From: Setophaga petechia
Taxonomy: Eukaryota > Chordata > Aves > Passeriformes > Parulidae
Direction: 5' to 3'
DNA length: 64,000 nucleotides
NCBI GenBank assembly: GCA_024362935.1
Contig: JANCRA010000039.1
Span: forward strand, 4,403,040-4,467,039
A program made the translations under genes and the position numbers. Shown here piece by piece: positions 44,601 to 54,866 of this stretch; positions within the stretch are counted from its first letter, which is position 1; each line of letters starts with the position of its first letter. The notes below the pieces were generated by a model, which had not been told where the DNA came from, did no database searches, and saw only the letters and a list, made by a program, of their open reading frames with translations.

Positions 44601-47600
44601 TTAAAAGGGCACAAGCAATTATCAGACAGGGTTACAGAGGCCTCTCCTTAGAGTGAGTCAGGACTCCTTTGGAAAGCTGAAGTCTATGAATGTCCTACAG
44701 ATCTCCTGACCTGCTGTGGATTTTTGCACACATGATAGATGTACATGGCAGTTCCACCAGTAACCCCTGTTTTTCAGAGCTGAGGTGCTGTCTTCTCTGG
44801 ACAGCAAGAAGCCTTGTGTCAGTGCTGTGGGTGAGCTGGAGTGAAGGCAATGCTCCTGAGGCCACCAGCACATGCAATTTCCATGCTTCTTTGAGACCTT
44901 CAGTCCCTGAGCTGCCCTCATATTCCAGGACCTGCTGAGCTGGGTCTGGGCTCCTGGTCTCCAGCTTTTCCTTGCCCAGAACCATGTCCAGCTGACAAAT
45001 CATGTGATTCAGTGACTTGGCTGTTGGCTTGGGCAAGAGCAGAGATATCTGGATAATCTTTATGTGAAGAAAGGATACAGCTTCTGGCAAAAGATGACCC
45101 TAACCTGGTTTGATTGATGAGCTGCTGGGGGCAAGCATGCTGATCCAAGGAGAATGGAAAGGAGGGAAGAGCCAAGGATAAGCAATGGCTCAAATCTCTG
45201 GGCCTCCATCCCAAGCTAATTAACATTTGCAGTTTCCATGGCTGAGATGGCAGAGCTTCTCAGCCTGGGGGGTTTTATGGCCCCAATGTCCCAGAGAGGG
45301 ACTGCCTCCTGCTCTCTAGTCCAACTCCCCTCACAGCTTGCTCCAGGACCAGGAAGGGGTATCCCTGTTGTGCAGATGAGAATTTCTGTCTCTGACATTC
45401 CTCCTCCATTAGGGCCATGCTGGTTTTGAGATCTTCTCACCCCAGCTGTCAGCCTGGCCTTGTGGAGATGAGTATCCCTGTGAGGGGCTCATCCACCCTC
45501 TCTGATGTCCCCCATCCCTCTCTGCTCCACCTGTGGCACTCTGGAGGGGACCTCCCCTCCTGGGCCCCCATGGCAACGAGCTTGTGTCCTGCCACGTGAA
45601 ATCTGATTATGCTTGCGTGACTTGAGCGGGATGATCCGTCCTCAGCGCCGCGGATCCCGCAGAGCGATTATCCACCCCGGGAAATTTCCTTTCTTTGTCC
45701 TGATGGGATGGCCAGCGAGCCTTGGCAACAGTGCTCCAGTAACCCCAGTGCCATGGGATGATCGCCCATGCAGGATCCAGTGCCCCCAGTGCCATGGGAT
45801 GATCTCCCAACTGGGCTCCAGTGCCCCCAGTGCCATGGGATGATCTCCCATGCAGGATCCAGTGCCCCCAGTGCCATGGGATGATCTCCCATTGGGGCTC
45901 CAGTAACCCCAGTGCCACAGGATGATCTCCCACCCAGGCTCCAGTAAACCCAGTGCCACGGGAGGATCTCCCACCCAGGCTCCAGTACCCCCAGTGTCAC
46001 GGGATGATCTCCTACCCAGGCTCCAGTACCCCCAGTGCCATGGGATGATCTCCCATCTAGGCTCCAGTAACGCCAGTGCCATGGGATGATATCCCATGCA
46101 GGATCCAGTAACCCCAGTACCATGGGATGATCTCCCATCCAGGGTCCAGTAACCCCAGTGCCACAGGATGATCTCCTACCCAGGCTCCAGTAACCCCAGT
46201 GCCAGGGGATGATCTGATGATCTCCCATCCAGGGTCCAGTAACCCCAGTGCCAGGGGATGATCTCCCATCCAGGATCCAGGTCACCAGCCATGTCACAAC
46301 GCTGCTGGACAAGGCAAGATTTTGCAGAAGGGCAAGGAAGAAATGAGGCTTTTCCTCATCCTCACGCTGTGGCTGGCAGGAGTAGGAAACTTCCAAATGT
46401 GGCTCAGGTGTTATGGACCATGAACCCAATTGAATTGAGGAGGAATGAGGCTGGGGTGTGTCTGAATGTGTTTGTAGGGTAGGTGATGTGTGTTGTAGCT
46501 TCCCTCTACCCCAGTGCAGGTCTCTGTGTCCATGGGCAGCTGTCCAGCCTTGGGCCAGCTTTTTCCTGATGTGGGTGGTTCACCCATGAGATCAAGGCCA
46601 GAGTGTCTGGAAGATTCCAGCTGAGAACAAGGGATCACATTTTTTAGACCCTTGCTCTGCTGTGTGGAGGGAGTGCCTGGATGTCCCCACACATAAAACA
46701 CATCTCACCCTCCTTCCCTGGGACACTGGGAGAGTTTCCCATAAAAGGAAGTGACGTGCAGGGAGTCTGGGGATTTTACCTCCTTGCCTTGAACAGACCC
46801 ATCTGTGGAAAGATGGAGAAAGGTCGAGCAGTTCAGGCACAGCACCGTGTGAAATCAGCACTTGTTCCTGGCTCATCTGGCTACAGGTGGGAAGAGCAAT
46901 CTGGGCTGGTCAAGGGTGCCAGCAGCCCCAGGAGGCTCTGCACAGGACAGTGAGGCAATAACCCCTGGAGTTAATTAGTTTGGCTTCTCCAGTTCTTACT
47001 AGTAGCTCAGAAGGGTTGTAACTTAGCTTGGTGCCAGACAAGAGGATTTGCACTTCCGATTGGGTTTGGACTATCCTGCTGCAGTTGATGAAGCAAAATC
47101 CTTCTTAGAAGCATGAGGTTTGCAAACAGGAGCTTGTCCTGCCCTGAGGGGGAAGCTGCCTTGCCTTCCACCCAACACACACACCGAGGGCTCTCCCTGC
47201 TCGTTTGTGTGAATAATAATGAACCAACCTGAGGAGTGAAATGACTGAAATGATTTCTCTCCTTGTTTCTCTTTGCAGACCTGAAGACTATATGAAGTTG
47301 TCCCTAGCCTCCTCCTAAAGGCATCCCTTGGCATCATTAAAGGCTTGAGAGAAATACCAAAACCAACCAAACACACCCATAAGAGAAACCCATAAACCCT
47401 CAAAACTTGGGATTCCCTCTTGGTCTGAAGTTGAGTTCTTCAAAAACTCCTGTCAAGTTTGAGGATATCCTATTGTGTGGCTCCACGGGCTGGGGCTGGG
47501 CCCAAGCAGTGACCTGAGTTGTGTTTGGGGGACTGGGAAGAACCTTCCTCCCTCTCCCCCAAGCAAAACCCAAAGTGAACACTAAATATGCAACAAGTCT

Positions 47601-50600
47601 GTTAGTTGTGTTGGCTTTCATATATTAGGCCATGAAATCCATGTTGTTCCTTTTCTGGGGTGGGCAACCCATAGCTCTGCCCTCAGACCAGCTGGGACCT
47701 TGTACCAGAATCTCAAGTTGTTTTGTCCTGGGGTCAAACTCCTCTGTGTTGCTGGGGGTGGTAACTGCTTGTGATTTCCAGTGTTGTACAAAGCTGCTTT
47801 ACTCTGAGGGCTGGAGGGACAAAGTGGGGTCCATGTGAGGGATGGCAGACGATGGCTGGGCTGACTCAAATCTTGCTTCTGTAGTTACTTTAGCAGAGAG
47901 CTGATTCTGTAGGTACACAGGATGCTCAAGAAGTGATGAAGTTTGATCGTTTAGCTGTTCTGCTTGCAGTGGAGAGGCCACACTTTGGCTGCTGTTATTA
48001 TCTGCATCCTCACTTTCCCTACTCCAGCTCCCAGAAGGAGAGACCCAAGGAGTGGCATCAGGGGCTCCCTCTGGCTCAGGATGAGATAGTGGAGGTCCTG
48101 GGAGAGGCCCACTCCCTTCCTCTGCCTGCTGGCTGTTCCAGTGCCCTCTTCTTTTGCTGGTCCTTGGGAGCCAGAGCTCAGCATTGCCCCTCAGCTCTGT
48201 CACACGGAGCAGATGAATTTGGCTGGGCACATACTCGGTTTTAAGTCAAACCCAGCTGGTTTTTGAGAGAGAGAAGAGGGTCCAAGTCCTTTAGTGATGT
48301 TGTAGAAACACCAGGCTGGGTGGGGATGTGTCCTCCAAAGCTTCTCTGTCACTGCCTCTTGGCTAACACTGCAAACATATCAGGAACCCAACAGGCTGCT
48401 TTTTTTTTTTTTTTTCCTTTTTAATTCCTATGCAGACAATACTTGAAACCTTGTACACAGTTGTCCTTTCCAGCGCCCGGGGTTGGCAAACTCTTCCTAA
48501 ATGGGCTCGTTTAAAGAACAGCAGGAGGCTTCAGCTTTAGAAGAGGCTGGGCTGCCCCCTCCCAGCCGACAACTGCAAGCGTGTTCAGTGGTTTGCATAT
48601 GAATTAAGGCACATCTGAACCCTCTGCTTCAACATCCCGCTGGTGCAGCCACTGTCTCTCCTCGGTACTGGCTGGCTGACTGTGTCCCAAGCACCCAACT
48701 ATGCAAAGAATGCCTTATATCCGTTGTGTTTAAGTTACATGGCAATATGTACATCCAGCAAAGTCGGTAGTTAAGTCCAGATTTTTGCTAGTGGCAGCAA
48801 GTCAAGCTCTTTCTTCAACTCAAATGGCTGTCTGGGTATTTTTTACTTTTGTTTGGTTTTGTTTTGTATCTGATGGTGGCTCTTATACAAAGGACTGTAA
48901 TTCTAGTGGCTTGAATCTGTAAAAATTGCCTTTGTTTGGTCCAATAAACCTTTGAATAGTTTATTTGGTTTGTGCTTGTTCTCCCTACCTCCAGCAGCTT
49001 GTAACTTCTTCCTCAAGAGATTTGTGTTGAAAATCTTAGAAGTACATTCTGCCCTGCTATGACTTTTATCCCATAAATTATTACATTCCCACAAATGATC
49101 AGAGTGAAAATCAGGGATAGTCCCTTTTTTCTGCTGAAGCAATGCAGTGTTGCATTCCTGCTCTTGTTTGGCTGCAGAGCAATTAACAATATTCCCAAAG
49201 CAGAGCTCTGCCCAGGATTTCAGCTGCTGTGGACACGGGTGCTTTGCAGTTCCTAAACCCCAGATCTCTAACATACCTATGGCTCACTGCCCCAAACCTC
49301 CAGCTAACTGCAAAAGTCTTGGACTGAAATGTCTAAAAAGAGCCTAAGGGAGCTAAGTATGCAAATGTAATTGCTTATGAAGAAGAATTAGGCTGCTTCA
49401 AAAATCTTTAATTAATCTATTTTGTTAGCAATAAGTAAAATCCTGTTTGACCTCCTGAATCCAAGTAGTTTTGAGGACAGCATTTATGAGAAGAGAGAAT
49501 GATTTTATTTGTGAATGGGGTATGTTTGATCTGAACTCATCCAAAAAAATACCCAAAAGCAAACCAAGCTGGATCACTACAAGGTTGTTTTGCAAGGTCA
49601 CCTCTGATAGGAGAAGCTCCTCTTCAAAGACAGTTTCATGTTTGTGGTGCCTTACTCTTCCTTCCCAGGCTTTTTTCTCTCTTTATCTTTGTTTTGCTGT
49701 CCCTTTGTAGTAGATTGTGTAGTGCAGCAGTAATGGCTCTTTGTTCTATTTTCCAAATGCACAGTCATGATATTTAAAGTTGAGGGGAGAGCCAAAATGC
49801 ATTGATGTTGTGCTTCAAAAAAAGAGAGTGAATATTGAATATTGTCTGTGATCCTGATTTTGGAGACAAGGACATGGGGCTTTGGAGAAGTTTCAGCAGT
49901 GCTGGTGTCTGTGAAATAAGGAGTGAGGGATGCAGAGCTGTGTGAGCACTCCCAGCTGGGATGCACTGCAGACACAGGAGGCCAAGCTGTGTATTGAATT
50001 TCTCCACACCAGACTGGCAACGTGCCCTGTGGTGCCCAGTGGTGATCCAAAATAAAATATTGATCACTCATGACCCTGCTTTCCTTCTTCTCATCTGGAA
50101 AGGGCAGCTGGATGCTCTTCCTGTGAGCACAAAACATTACAGAAGAGGCAAACAAATCCAGGCTTCCATAAACAAAAGATCCCACATCATTATCAGGATT
50201 TGTTTGGCCGTAGGACCGTTGCATTTTAATTGCAATGGAAAAGAATTGACAAATGAGCTTGCTTTAGCCAGGATCTGCTTTTTTTCCTGCCCTGTTGGCT
50301 TCAGCAGTGCTGAGAGAACAGGCTGCTGCTCCTGCTGCTGGGGCTTAGCCCAGGAGAGGGGAAAATGCAGAGAAGGAGCTCAGGAGCACGGGAAGAAGGT
50401 TCCTCTGATCTTACTCTTGTCTTCCTCTGATCTTATTCCTGGTGTGGTGGGTGCTGGTGTGTTGATGCTGTCCTTTCAAGCAAAGATTGTGCCCTGGTTT
50501 TGCCTGTCAATAGTTATTGCTGTCCCTCCTGCTACTGGAACAGATGATAGCTTGTCCACACAGGCCTGCAGGAAGACTACCCCAGGTTATCCAGTGGCGT

Positions 50601-52036
50601 GCATTTAAATGGATTAATTAAATGGTTTGAAGTCCTGTGTGGGAAGCTGGTTGTGGCAGGAAAGAGGACTCTTGACAGGAGGGTGACCACGTGGGAGTAA
50701 AAGGCAGATTCTGTGTTTTTAGCCCATGGGAGGTGCTGAGCAGGCAGGAGGAGCTGGGATTGTGGCAGGTCTGTGCTCTGAGCTCTCACTGAGTTCTGGC
50801 CTCACGCTCATGCAGGGACAAAATGAGCCTTGAAGTAACAGGAACTTCATCTGGCTTGTCACAGCCATAGAGCACCACATCCCCATTAGTTCTTTCTATC
50901 TGCCACAGGAGAGTGAGGAATGAGATGTGCTAGGCAGTGGAGCAGCCTGATCCCCAGCAGGTAGGAGTCTGGCAGTGGGAACATTCCATCCCTCAGCCAG
51001 CCCTGCCCAGAGCCATGTGCACGTTCATCTTGCCCCAAAAGGGAATTTTGTGCAGTTACATCAGCTCATGAGCTACCTGCCAACAAATGGCACTCCTGTG
51101 CTGCCCACCCCCTGTACCCTCCAGAGATGAGCAGTATAAATCCTCCTACAAATAAAGCCCTGTCACTGATAACAATCTTATGGGATGTGCAATGGTTAAC
51201 TGGTTCAGGGTAGGGAAAAATCAAGATATCTTCTGTCACGGGGAGAAGGAGGTTAATCATCTACTATGGGACTGCCTGGGGAGTAAAAATCTGAGCTAGG
51301 TGTTCCACTGGTCAGCCTCTGCCTACACAGGGACCACCTCACAGCTGGAATGGCAACCTGGGTCCATCTCACCATTGGACATTGGCCGACAAACTTGAAT
51401 CAAAGCAAATTCCTATCCCTGATCTTATCTTCCAGTGGCTGATTAAAATCATGTCCACACTGGGAGGTAGTCTGCTGTCTAGTTTTAAGTTAAGCTATGC
51501 ATCTAAAATTGAATTATTCTGTATCTACATCCTCTCATAACAGAAGGAAAGCACACTGGGCTGTTGAATTTTAATCCAAGTTTGTTATGGAGTCTGGGAC
51601 ATGTTGGTCTTATAAAATTCCATATGTCAACTTATCTTGAAAGTTTGAGCATAGAAAAGCCCTAAGGAGCTCCAAAGCCAGTGTTAAAGCAGGCTGGTTT
51701 ATCTCACGTTTAGGGAGCTGCAGAGAGCCATGCAGGGTGATGGGATAGATGGGAAGGGGGAGGAAGGAGAAGCAGAGGTTATCTCTGCCTTATCTCACAC
51801 AGACAGATTCCCTGCAGCCAGTGAGGGCTGCACAGTGACCTGCCTTTGCTCCGTGTTTCATTTCACAGTGATGTCCTTGCTCCTGGACTGGCTATTCCTA
51901 CTTCTCCTTTCTTCTCAACAGGGTTCAGAGAGAGCAGCTGGCTGCCATCTTCAGACTGATGAAGGAAAAAAGTGACACCTTTGGAGAGATGTCAGAAGGG
52001 GACATGAAGGAGCAGCTCAGACTGTACGATATCTAA
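23161..52036 (+). CDS. MXRA7: MXRA7, matrix-remodelling associated protein 7 (whole gene)
   Basis: This is a small single-pass membrane protein linked by expression studies to matrix remodelling. Its biochemical role is unknown. The longest reading joins exons 23161-23682, 33424-33484, 37909-38008 and 51922-52036 to 265 residues. Residues about 8-29 (YLAVPLLFTVLALVLASVFL) form an N-terminal signal anchor. A long acidic and proline-rich low-complexity region follows, with seven 7-residue repeats at residues 118-165. The conserved C-terminal block starts FSFKYSPGKLRGNQYKSMMS, continues KEELEEEQR, and ends VQREQLAAIFRLMKEKSDTF through EQLRLYDI. These C-terminal blocks match mammalian MXRA7 closely, while exon 1 is conserved only in character. 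Two alternative terminal exons in the same splice phase are listed separately. The gene follows JMJD6 in the same transcriptional direction. Confidence 0.95.
23512..23655 (+). repeat. 21-bp in-frame repeat in MXRA7 exon 1
   Basis: There are seven tandem units of consensus PEEPRQT/P (7 residues, 21 bp, one unit shortened to six). The repeat length keeps the frame, so copy number can vary without disrupting the protein. Confidence 0.9.
25421..25585. repeat. 50-bp tandem repeat, about 3.3 copies
   Basis: Copies start at 25421, 25471, 25521 and 25571, an exact 50-bp period. The core is GGGAGGGTCAGGGAGCAGGG followed by CTGTGTGCTGTGGGTGGTG. Confidence 0.95.
26091..26163. repeat. 17-bp pyrimidine-rich tandem repeat
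   Basis: About four copies of CTCTCCTTATTTATTTT with small changes. Confidence 0.9.
29214..29588. repeat. 11-bp GC-rich minisatellite, about 34 copies
   Basis: The unit is GTTCCCGGAGC with variants (GCATCCCCGGA, GGATGGTTCCC). Because 11 is not a multiple of 3, all three frames read the same 11-residue periodic peptide, giving long open frames on both strands. These are not genes. Confidence 0.95.
29748..29790. repeat. (TTTG)n simple repeat with T-run
   Basis: About seven TTTG units followed by T-rich sequence. Confidence 0.9.
31091..31192. repeat. About 22-bp tandem repeat
   Basis: Copies of CCACAGGGAGAGATCCTGAG (plus CT), the first two spaced 22 bp apart, then diverged copies with CCACATGGAG. 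Confidence 0.85.
33098..33192. repeat. 24-bp tandem repeat, 4 copies
   Basis: CCTTAATATCTCTTTGAT starts at 33098, 33122, 33146 and 33170, an exact 24-bp period, with the last 6 bp varying. It ends about 230 bp before MXRA7 exon 2. Confidence 0.95.
33424..33484 (+). CDS. MXRA7: MXRA7 coding exon 2
   Basis: The acceptor is CTCCTCCAG. The exon encodes EEEVDSENEKLVVREPEDED plus one base, leaving at G|GTGAGT (phase 1). It is acidic, as in mammals. Confidence 0.9.
35668..36010. repeat. AT-rich low-complexity tract
   Basis: Interspersed TTATTATT and TATATA runs, almost without G or C for over 300 bp. Confidence 0.95.
37348..37745. repeat. 51/59-bp tandem repeat, 8 units
   Basis: CTCCTGCCATCCCCTGGCTC-type units start at 37348, 37407, 37458, 37517, 37576, 37635 and 37686, with a last one near 37736. 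The spacings are 59, 51, 59, 59, 59, 51 and about 50. The two lengths differ by presence of a GCACACTG segment. Confidence 0.93.
37909..38008 (+). CDS. MXRA7: MXRA7 coding exon 3
   Basis: This exon encodes AEETFSFKYSPGKLRGNQYK and then SMMSKEELEEEQ plus two bases, leaving at AG|GTAAGT (phase 2). Two acceptors are possible six bases apart (CTCCAG|CTGCAG|AGG). The upstream one adds two alanines. This block is the most conserved part of the protein. Confidence 0.93.
38009..40088 (+). other. MXRA7 intron before first alternative terminal exon
   Basis: Ordinary sequence with no recognised repeat or exon. Confidence 0.5.
40089..40122 (+). CDS. MXRA7: MXRA7 alternative terminal exon A
   Basis: The acceptor is TATGTTGCAG. 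Joined in phase 2 to exon 3 it continues EEEQR with IELTSDLTSL and then TAG. From memory, a mammalian MXRA7 isoform ends with this same peptide, which would make it a conserved alternative last exon. That match should be checked by alignment. No clear AATAAA was found close by. Confidence 0.75.
42672..42708. repeat. (CTGTC)n microsatellite
   Basis: About six copies of CTGTC in tandem. Confidence 0.9.
45736..46281. repeat. 41-bp minisatellite, about 13 copies
   Basis: The unit contains GCCATGGGATGATCTCCCA followed by a variable segment and CCAGTRMCCCC. The period is 41 bp (for example starts at 45736 and 45777). One copy near 46205 has a GATCTGAT insertion. On the minus strand all frames stay open, giving a 253-residue Trp/His-rich open frame that is a by-product of the repeat. 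Confidence 0.95.
47279..47318 (+). CDS. MXRA7: MXRA7 alternative terminal exon B
   Basis: The acceptor is a strong CTCTTTGCAG after a pyrimidine tract. Joined in phase 2 to exon 3 it encodes PEDYMKLSLASS and then TAA. About 1.6 kb of sequence with a 3' UTR character follows, ending at an AATAAA. That makes this a likely major terminal exon. Whether mammals use the equivalent exon must be checked by transcript alignment. Confidence 0.7.
47319..48965 (+). other. MXRA7: Likely MXRA7 3' UTR (exon B isoform)
   Basis: This follows the exon B stop and ends just after AATAAA at 48943-48948. It includes a 16-T run near 48400 and an AT-rich segment at 48680-48900. The assignment rests on the acceptor, the stop codon and the signal. 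Transcripts would confirm it. Confidence 0.6.
48943..48948 (+). terminator. MXRA7: Poly(A) signal of MXRA7 isoform B
   Basis: A canonical AATAAA in a T-rich context (TTTGTTTGGTCC just upstream and TTTGAATAGTTTATTTGG just downstream). Confidence 0.65.
48966..51921 (+). other. MXRA7 intron before terminal exon C
   Basis: Mixed-composition sequence without recognised genes or repeats. Confidence 0.5.
51922..52036 (+). CDS. MXRA7: MXRA7 terminal exon C (long C-terminus)
   Basis: The acceptor is TTCTCAACAG. In phase 2 from exon 3 it encodes VQREQLAAIFRLMKEKSD followed by TFGEMSEGDMKEQLRLYDI and TAA. This is the conserved C-terminus of the full-length mammalian protein. Confidence 0.95.
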
Positions 52037-53583
52037 CCCTGCAGCCAGGGGAGGTTGTGCCCAAAAGCCATCTTGGCCCTTGTTCTGCAGGACACTGGAG
52101 GCTGTAGTGCTTTAAAAATGTCTCAGTAGTTATTTTGCAGTTCCAGATTGTTTTGCAAACACATATAGGCCTGTGATATGCATTTCAAAAGACTTATAAT
52201 TCCTCAGCCTTTTAATAACTTTTCTTTGTAGAGCTATCATCTCGTACAGCAATTTTTTTACCTCTTTCTGGCTGGGTCATATGTCTCAGTCCTACAAAGC
52301 AGTTAAACTCACTTTTTTTCTGGCCATGCTTTATGCAAATGAACTTTCAAGCCTAATCTTTCTCAGTTTGACATCTAAAGAAAGCCAAAGATGATAGGTA
52401 TAAAATGGATGAGAATAATAGAACAACTCAGGTTGAAGGGTCCTGTAGTCCAACCTCCTGCTAAAAGTTGTGAGACCAAGGTGGGTTACTCAGGGCTTTA
52501 TCCTGTTGGCTCTTGAAAAGCTCCAAAGATGGAGACTGCCTCCCTCTCTTGGCAGGGAGGCTTCCAGTTAGAAAACAAACACCAAGAGCAAGGCACCAGT
52601 GCTCTCTGATCAGGGCGTGCTGCCCCTCATCTCCCTGGAAGGAACATTTCATCCTCCTTCAGGCTGGCTTTGAAACCAACCCGAGCTGGTTCTGGCTGAC
52701 CTCGCTGAGATCATCCTCACGCCTGAGGAAGCAGCAGCAGCAAGCTCCAGCCTGGAAACACAAACATCTCCTGACACTGGTGCAAGGAGCACAGAAAGGC
52801 TGCTGGGTTTATCACAAGGATGGTTGTGTCCACCTCAGATCCTGCTCTTCTCATACAAAATAATATGGGAAACTACATATTAGGAAATCTCTGTGATTTT
52901 ATCAAGTATTTTAAACGGTCTTGAGCAGCTCTTGGTGGTTTGAATGGAGTAAATCAATGAGCATTCCTAATTATAGCTAATGTCTTCTGGTGTGCTTATC
53001 TCTCCTATGAAATCCTGTTAAATACTTTCTTATCAGGAAGGATTTTCTTGGTTTTAGTAACTGCTCACAAAGGGAAGCAACATTTTCTGCCCCAGTTTTA
53101 GGGAATGATCACTTAAAAAATTAGTTTTGCTTTATTTTGTGTAATCCTCTTCAGTCCAAGAAACCTAATATCTCATTATCTGGTTACTTCTCCCAGTACA
53201 GTGTGTTCTAGAACATCAGACACTTAGACTTCTAAGAATCATTTTATTTTCTAATTGTTTTCACTTAGGCCAAGGCATATTGATAATGAGATCAAGCTGG
53301 TTTTACTACCAATCATGACTTAATTTAAATGTAATGTCTGAAAATTACCTCTTCTTATTCAACATGAACGAATTAAGTGGGAAAAGTAGTTCCATGATGT
53401 GAAATATCACTCTAGCTTGCTGTGTCCCTAGGACACAGTTTCATTTGTCAAGCTGGGAGAAATGTAGAAAAACTATATGGGGCTTGTGCCTAGTTCATAA
53501 AAAATCAGGATCTTCCAAAACTTTTTATGAAAGCAGGCAAAGGAGAGATAAGGTGTAGTTGATTTTTAGTCTTTGTCTTGCAG
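52037..53583 (+). other. Region after MXRA7 exon C
   Basis: This is probably 3' UTR at its left. I found no AATAAA before 53871, so the transcript end is unclear. A CR1 fragment occupies about 52410-52700. The rest is AT-rich and unassigned. Confidence 0.5.
52410..52700 (-). mobile_element. CR1 LINE 3' fragment, antisense
   Basis: AATAGAACAACTCAGGTTGA and then GTAGTCCAACCTCCTGC are the reverse complement of a CR1 3' end. Following it are typical CR1 phrases such as GGGCTTTATCCTGTTGG. The right boundary is approximate. Confidence 0.8.
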
Positions 53584-53840
53584 ACTTCACAGTTTATTTC
53601 CAAGATATTTTTATATTTCTTATGTTATGGTTGGTTTTTCTCAGAATAGGAATGTTTCTCAGGCAGAAAAAAAAATCCTCAAACCCTTCAGCTTCAGAGA
53701 ATAGCAGCAATGACAACACTGTGCAAGGGACAGCAGCTGGGATTAACCCTGTCCTGTCCACACCAGCTCCCAGCACATCAAAATGTTCAGATGCTGCTGA
53801 TAACAGGACAGTGGTGAAAAACCTGCTACTTAAGATTTAA
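53584..53840 (+). CDS. Unassigned terminal-exon-like frame with one hydrophobic segment
   Basis: After a good acceptor (TTTGTCTTGCAG) one frame stays open for 85 codons to TAA, if entered from a donor in phase 1. It reads FTVYFQDIFIFLMLWLVFLR, then IGMFLRQKKK, then a Ser/Asn/Thr-rich tail ending TVVKNLLLKI. The first part would make one membrane helix followed by positive charges, as in small integral membrane proteins. An AATAAA lies 30 bp after the stop (53871-53876). I do not recognise the protein and found no upstream exon. It could be chance, or part of MXRA7 3' UTR. Confidence 0.35.
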
Positions 53841-53870
53841 GAAAGAAATGAAGATAAATAGAAGAAGATA

Positions 53871-53876
53871 AATAAA
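53871..53876 (+). terminator. Poly(A) signal after unassigned frame
   Basis: AATAAA in an A-rich context. It could serve the frame ending at 53840 or the MXRA7 exon C transcript. Confidence 0.5.
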
Positions 53877-54205
53877 AAACCTCCCTTTGCCCAAGACATG
53901 AAAGGAAGGGGGGTCAAGATGTGAAACCCATGGGTTTTGAGGGGTGCATTCTTCCACGTGCATTGGCAAGGCTGTAATGAAGAGCATCCTGCTGGACACA
54001 TCCATGTAGGTCCATGAGGTGGTGGGGAGGGACCATGGGGTTTGTCCTGGTTTGATTGGGCAGCTTCTGAGGCATTTCTCCCACTGGACTCATCAATATT
54101 TATATAGAAAAAGTCACCAGTGGCTGTGGTGGGGTTTCCCTTCATACAGGGAATGTCACCAGCTGCTGCAGCAGCATCTCCCCTTCTAGGATCATCCTCT
54201 AAATA

Positions 54206-54280
54206 ACTGCAGAATCACAGAACCCATTGCAGACTCATTTCTGTTGAAGTGACCTTAGAGGTCGCCTAGTTCCACCCCAA
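54206..54280 (-). mobile_element. Diverged CR1 3' end, antisense
   Basis: GCAGAATCACAGAACCC followed by GACCTTAGAGGTCGCCTAG resembles the reverse complement of the CR1 terminus. Short and diverged. Confidence 0.55.
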
Positions 54281-54866
54281 AAGGGGATGGTGGCACTGGG
54301 GGATCCTTGTCAGGGGCAAAGGCACTGGGGTCCCCAGGACAGGATGGCAGCACTGGGGGTCCCTCATGAAGGGATGGTGGTACTGGGGGGTCCCCTTGAC
54401 AGGATAATGGCAGTGAGGTGTCCCTCAAGAGGGGACAGTGATACTCGGGGTCCCTCATGAAGGGATGGAGGTTGTGGAGGGTTCCCATGACAGGATAATG
54501 GTAGTGAGGAGTCCTCATGAAGGGACAGTAGCACTGGGTGTCTCCATGACAGGATAATGGCAGTGAGGGGTCCTCATGAAGGGACAGTGACACTGGGGGT
54601 CTCCATGACAGGATAATGGCAGTGAGGGATCCCTCATGAGGGGACAGCAACACTCAGGGTCCCTCATGAAGGGATGGCAGTACTGCAGGTCTCCATGACA
54701 GGACAATGGCAGCAAGCGGTCCTCATGAGGGGACAGTGACACTGGGGGTCTCCATGACAGGATAATGGCAGTGAGGGATCCCTCATGAGGGGACAGTGAC
54801 ACTGGAGGTCCCCATGATGCAGAAGCTGCACTCAGTGTCCCCATGAGGGGATGGCAGCACTGTCAC
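54281..54866. repeat. Minisatellite, about 30-bp unit in alternating pairs
   Basis: Two related units alternate. One contains CCATGACAGGATAATGGCAG and the other CTCATGAGGGGACAGTGACA. Each is about 29-31 bp, giving a composite period near 60 bp. A diverged outlier with GAGGAGACAGCGATACTGAG lies near 55465 beside the promoter. Confidence 0.92.

Larger units (their letters stand above)
40123..47278 (+). other. MXRA7 3' intronic region
   Basis: This region contains a CTGTC microsatellite at 42.67 kb and the 41-bp minisatellite at 45.7 kb. No further exon or transposon was recognised. Confidence 0.5.

Noticed and set aside
45607..46429. 253-codon Trp/His/Gly-rich minus-strand frame
   Set aside because: It is a translation of the 41-bp minisatellite, and related frames read the same peptide period.
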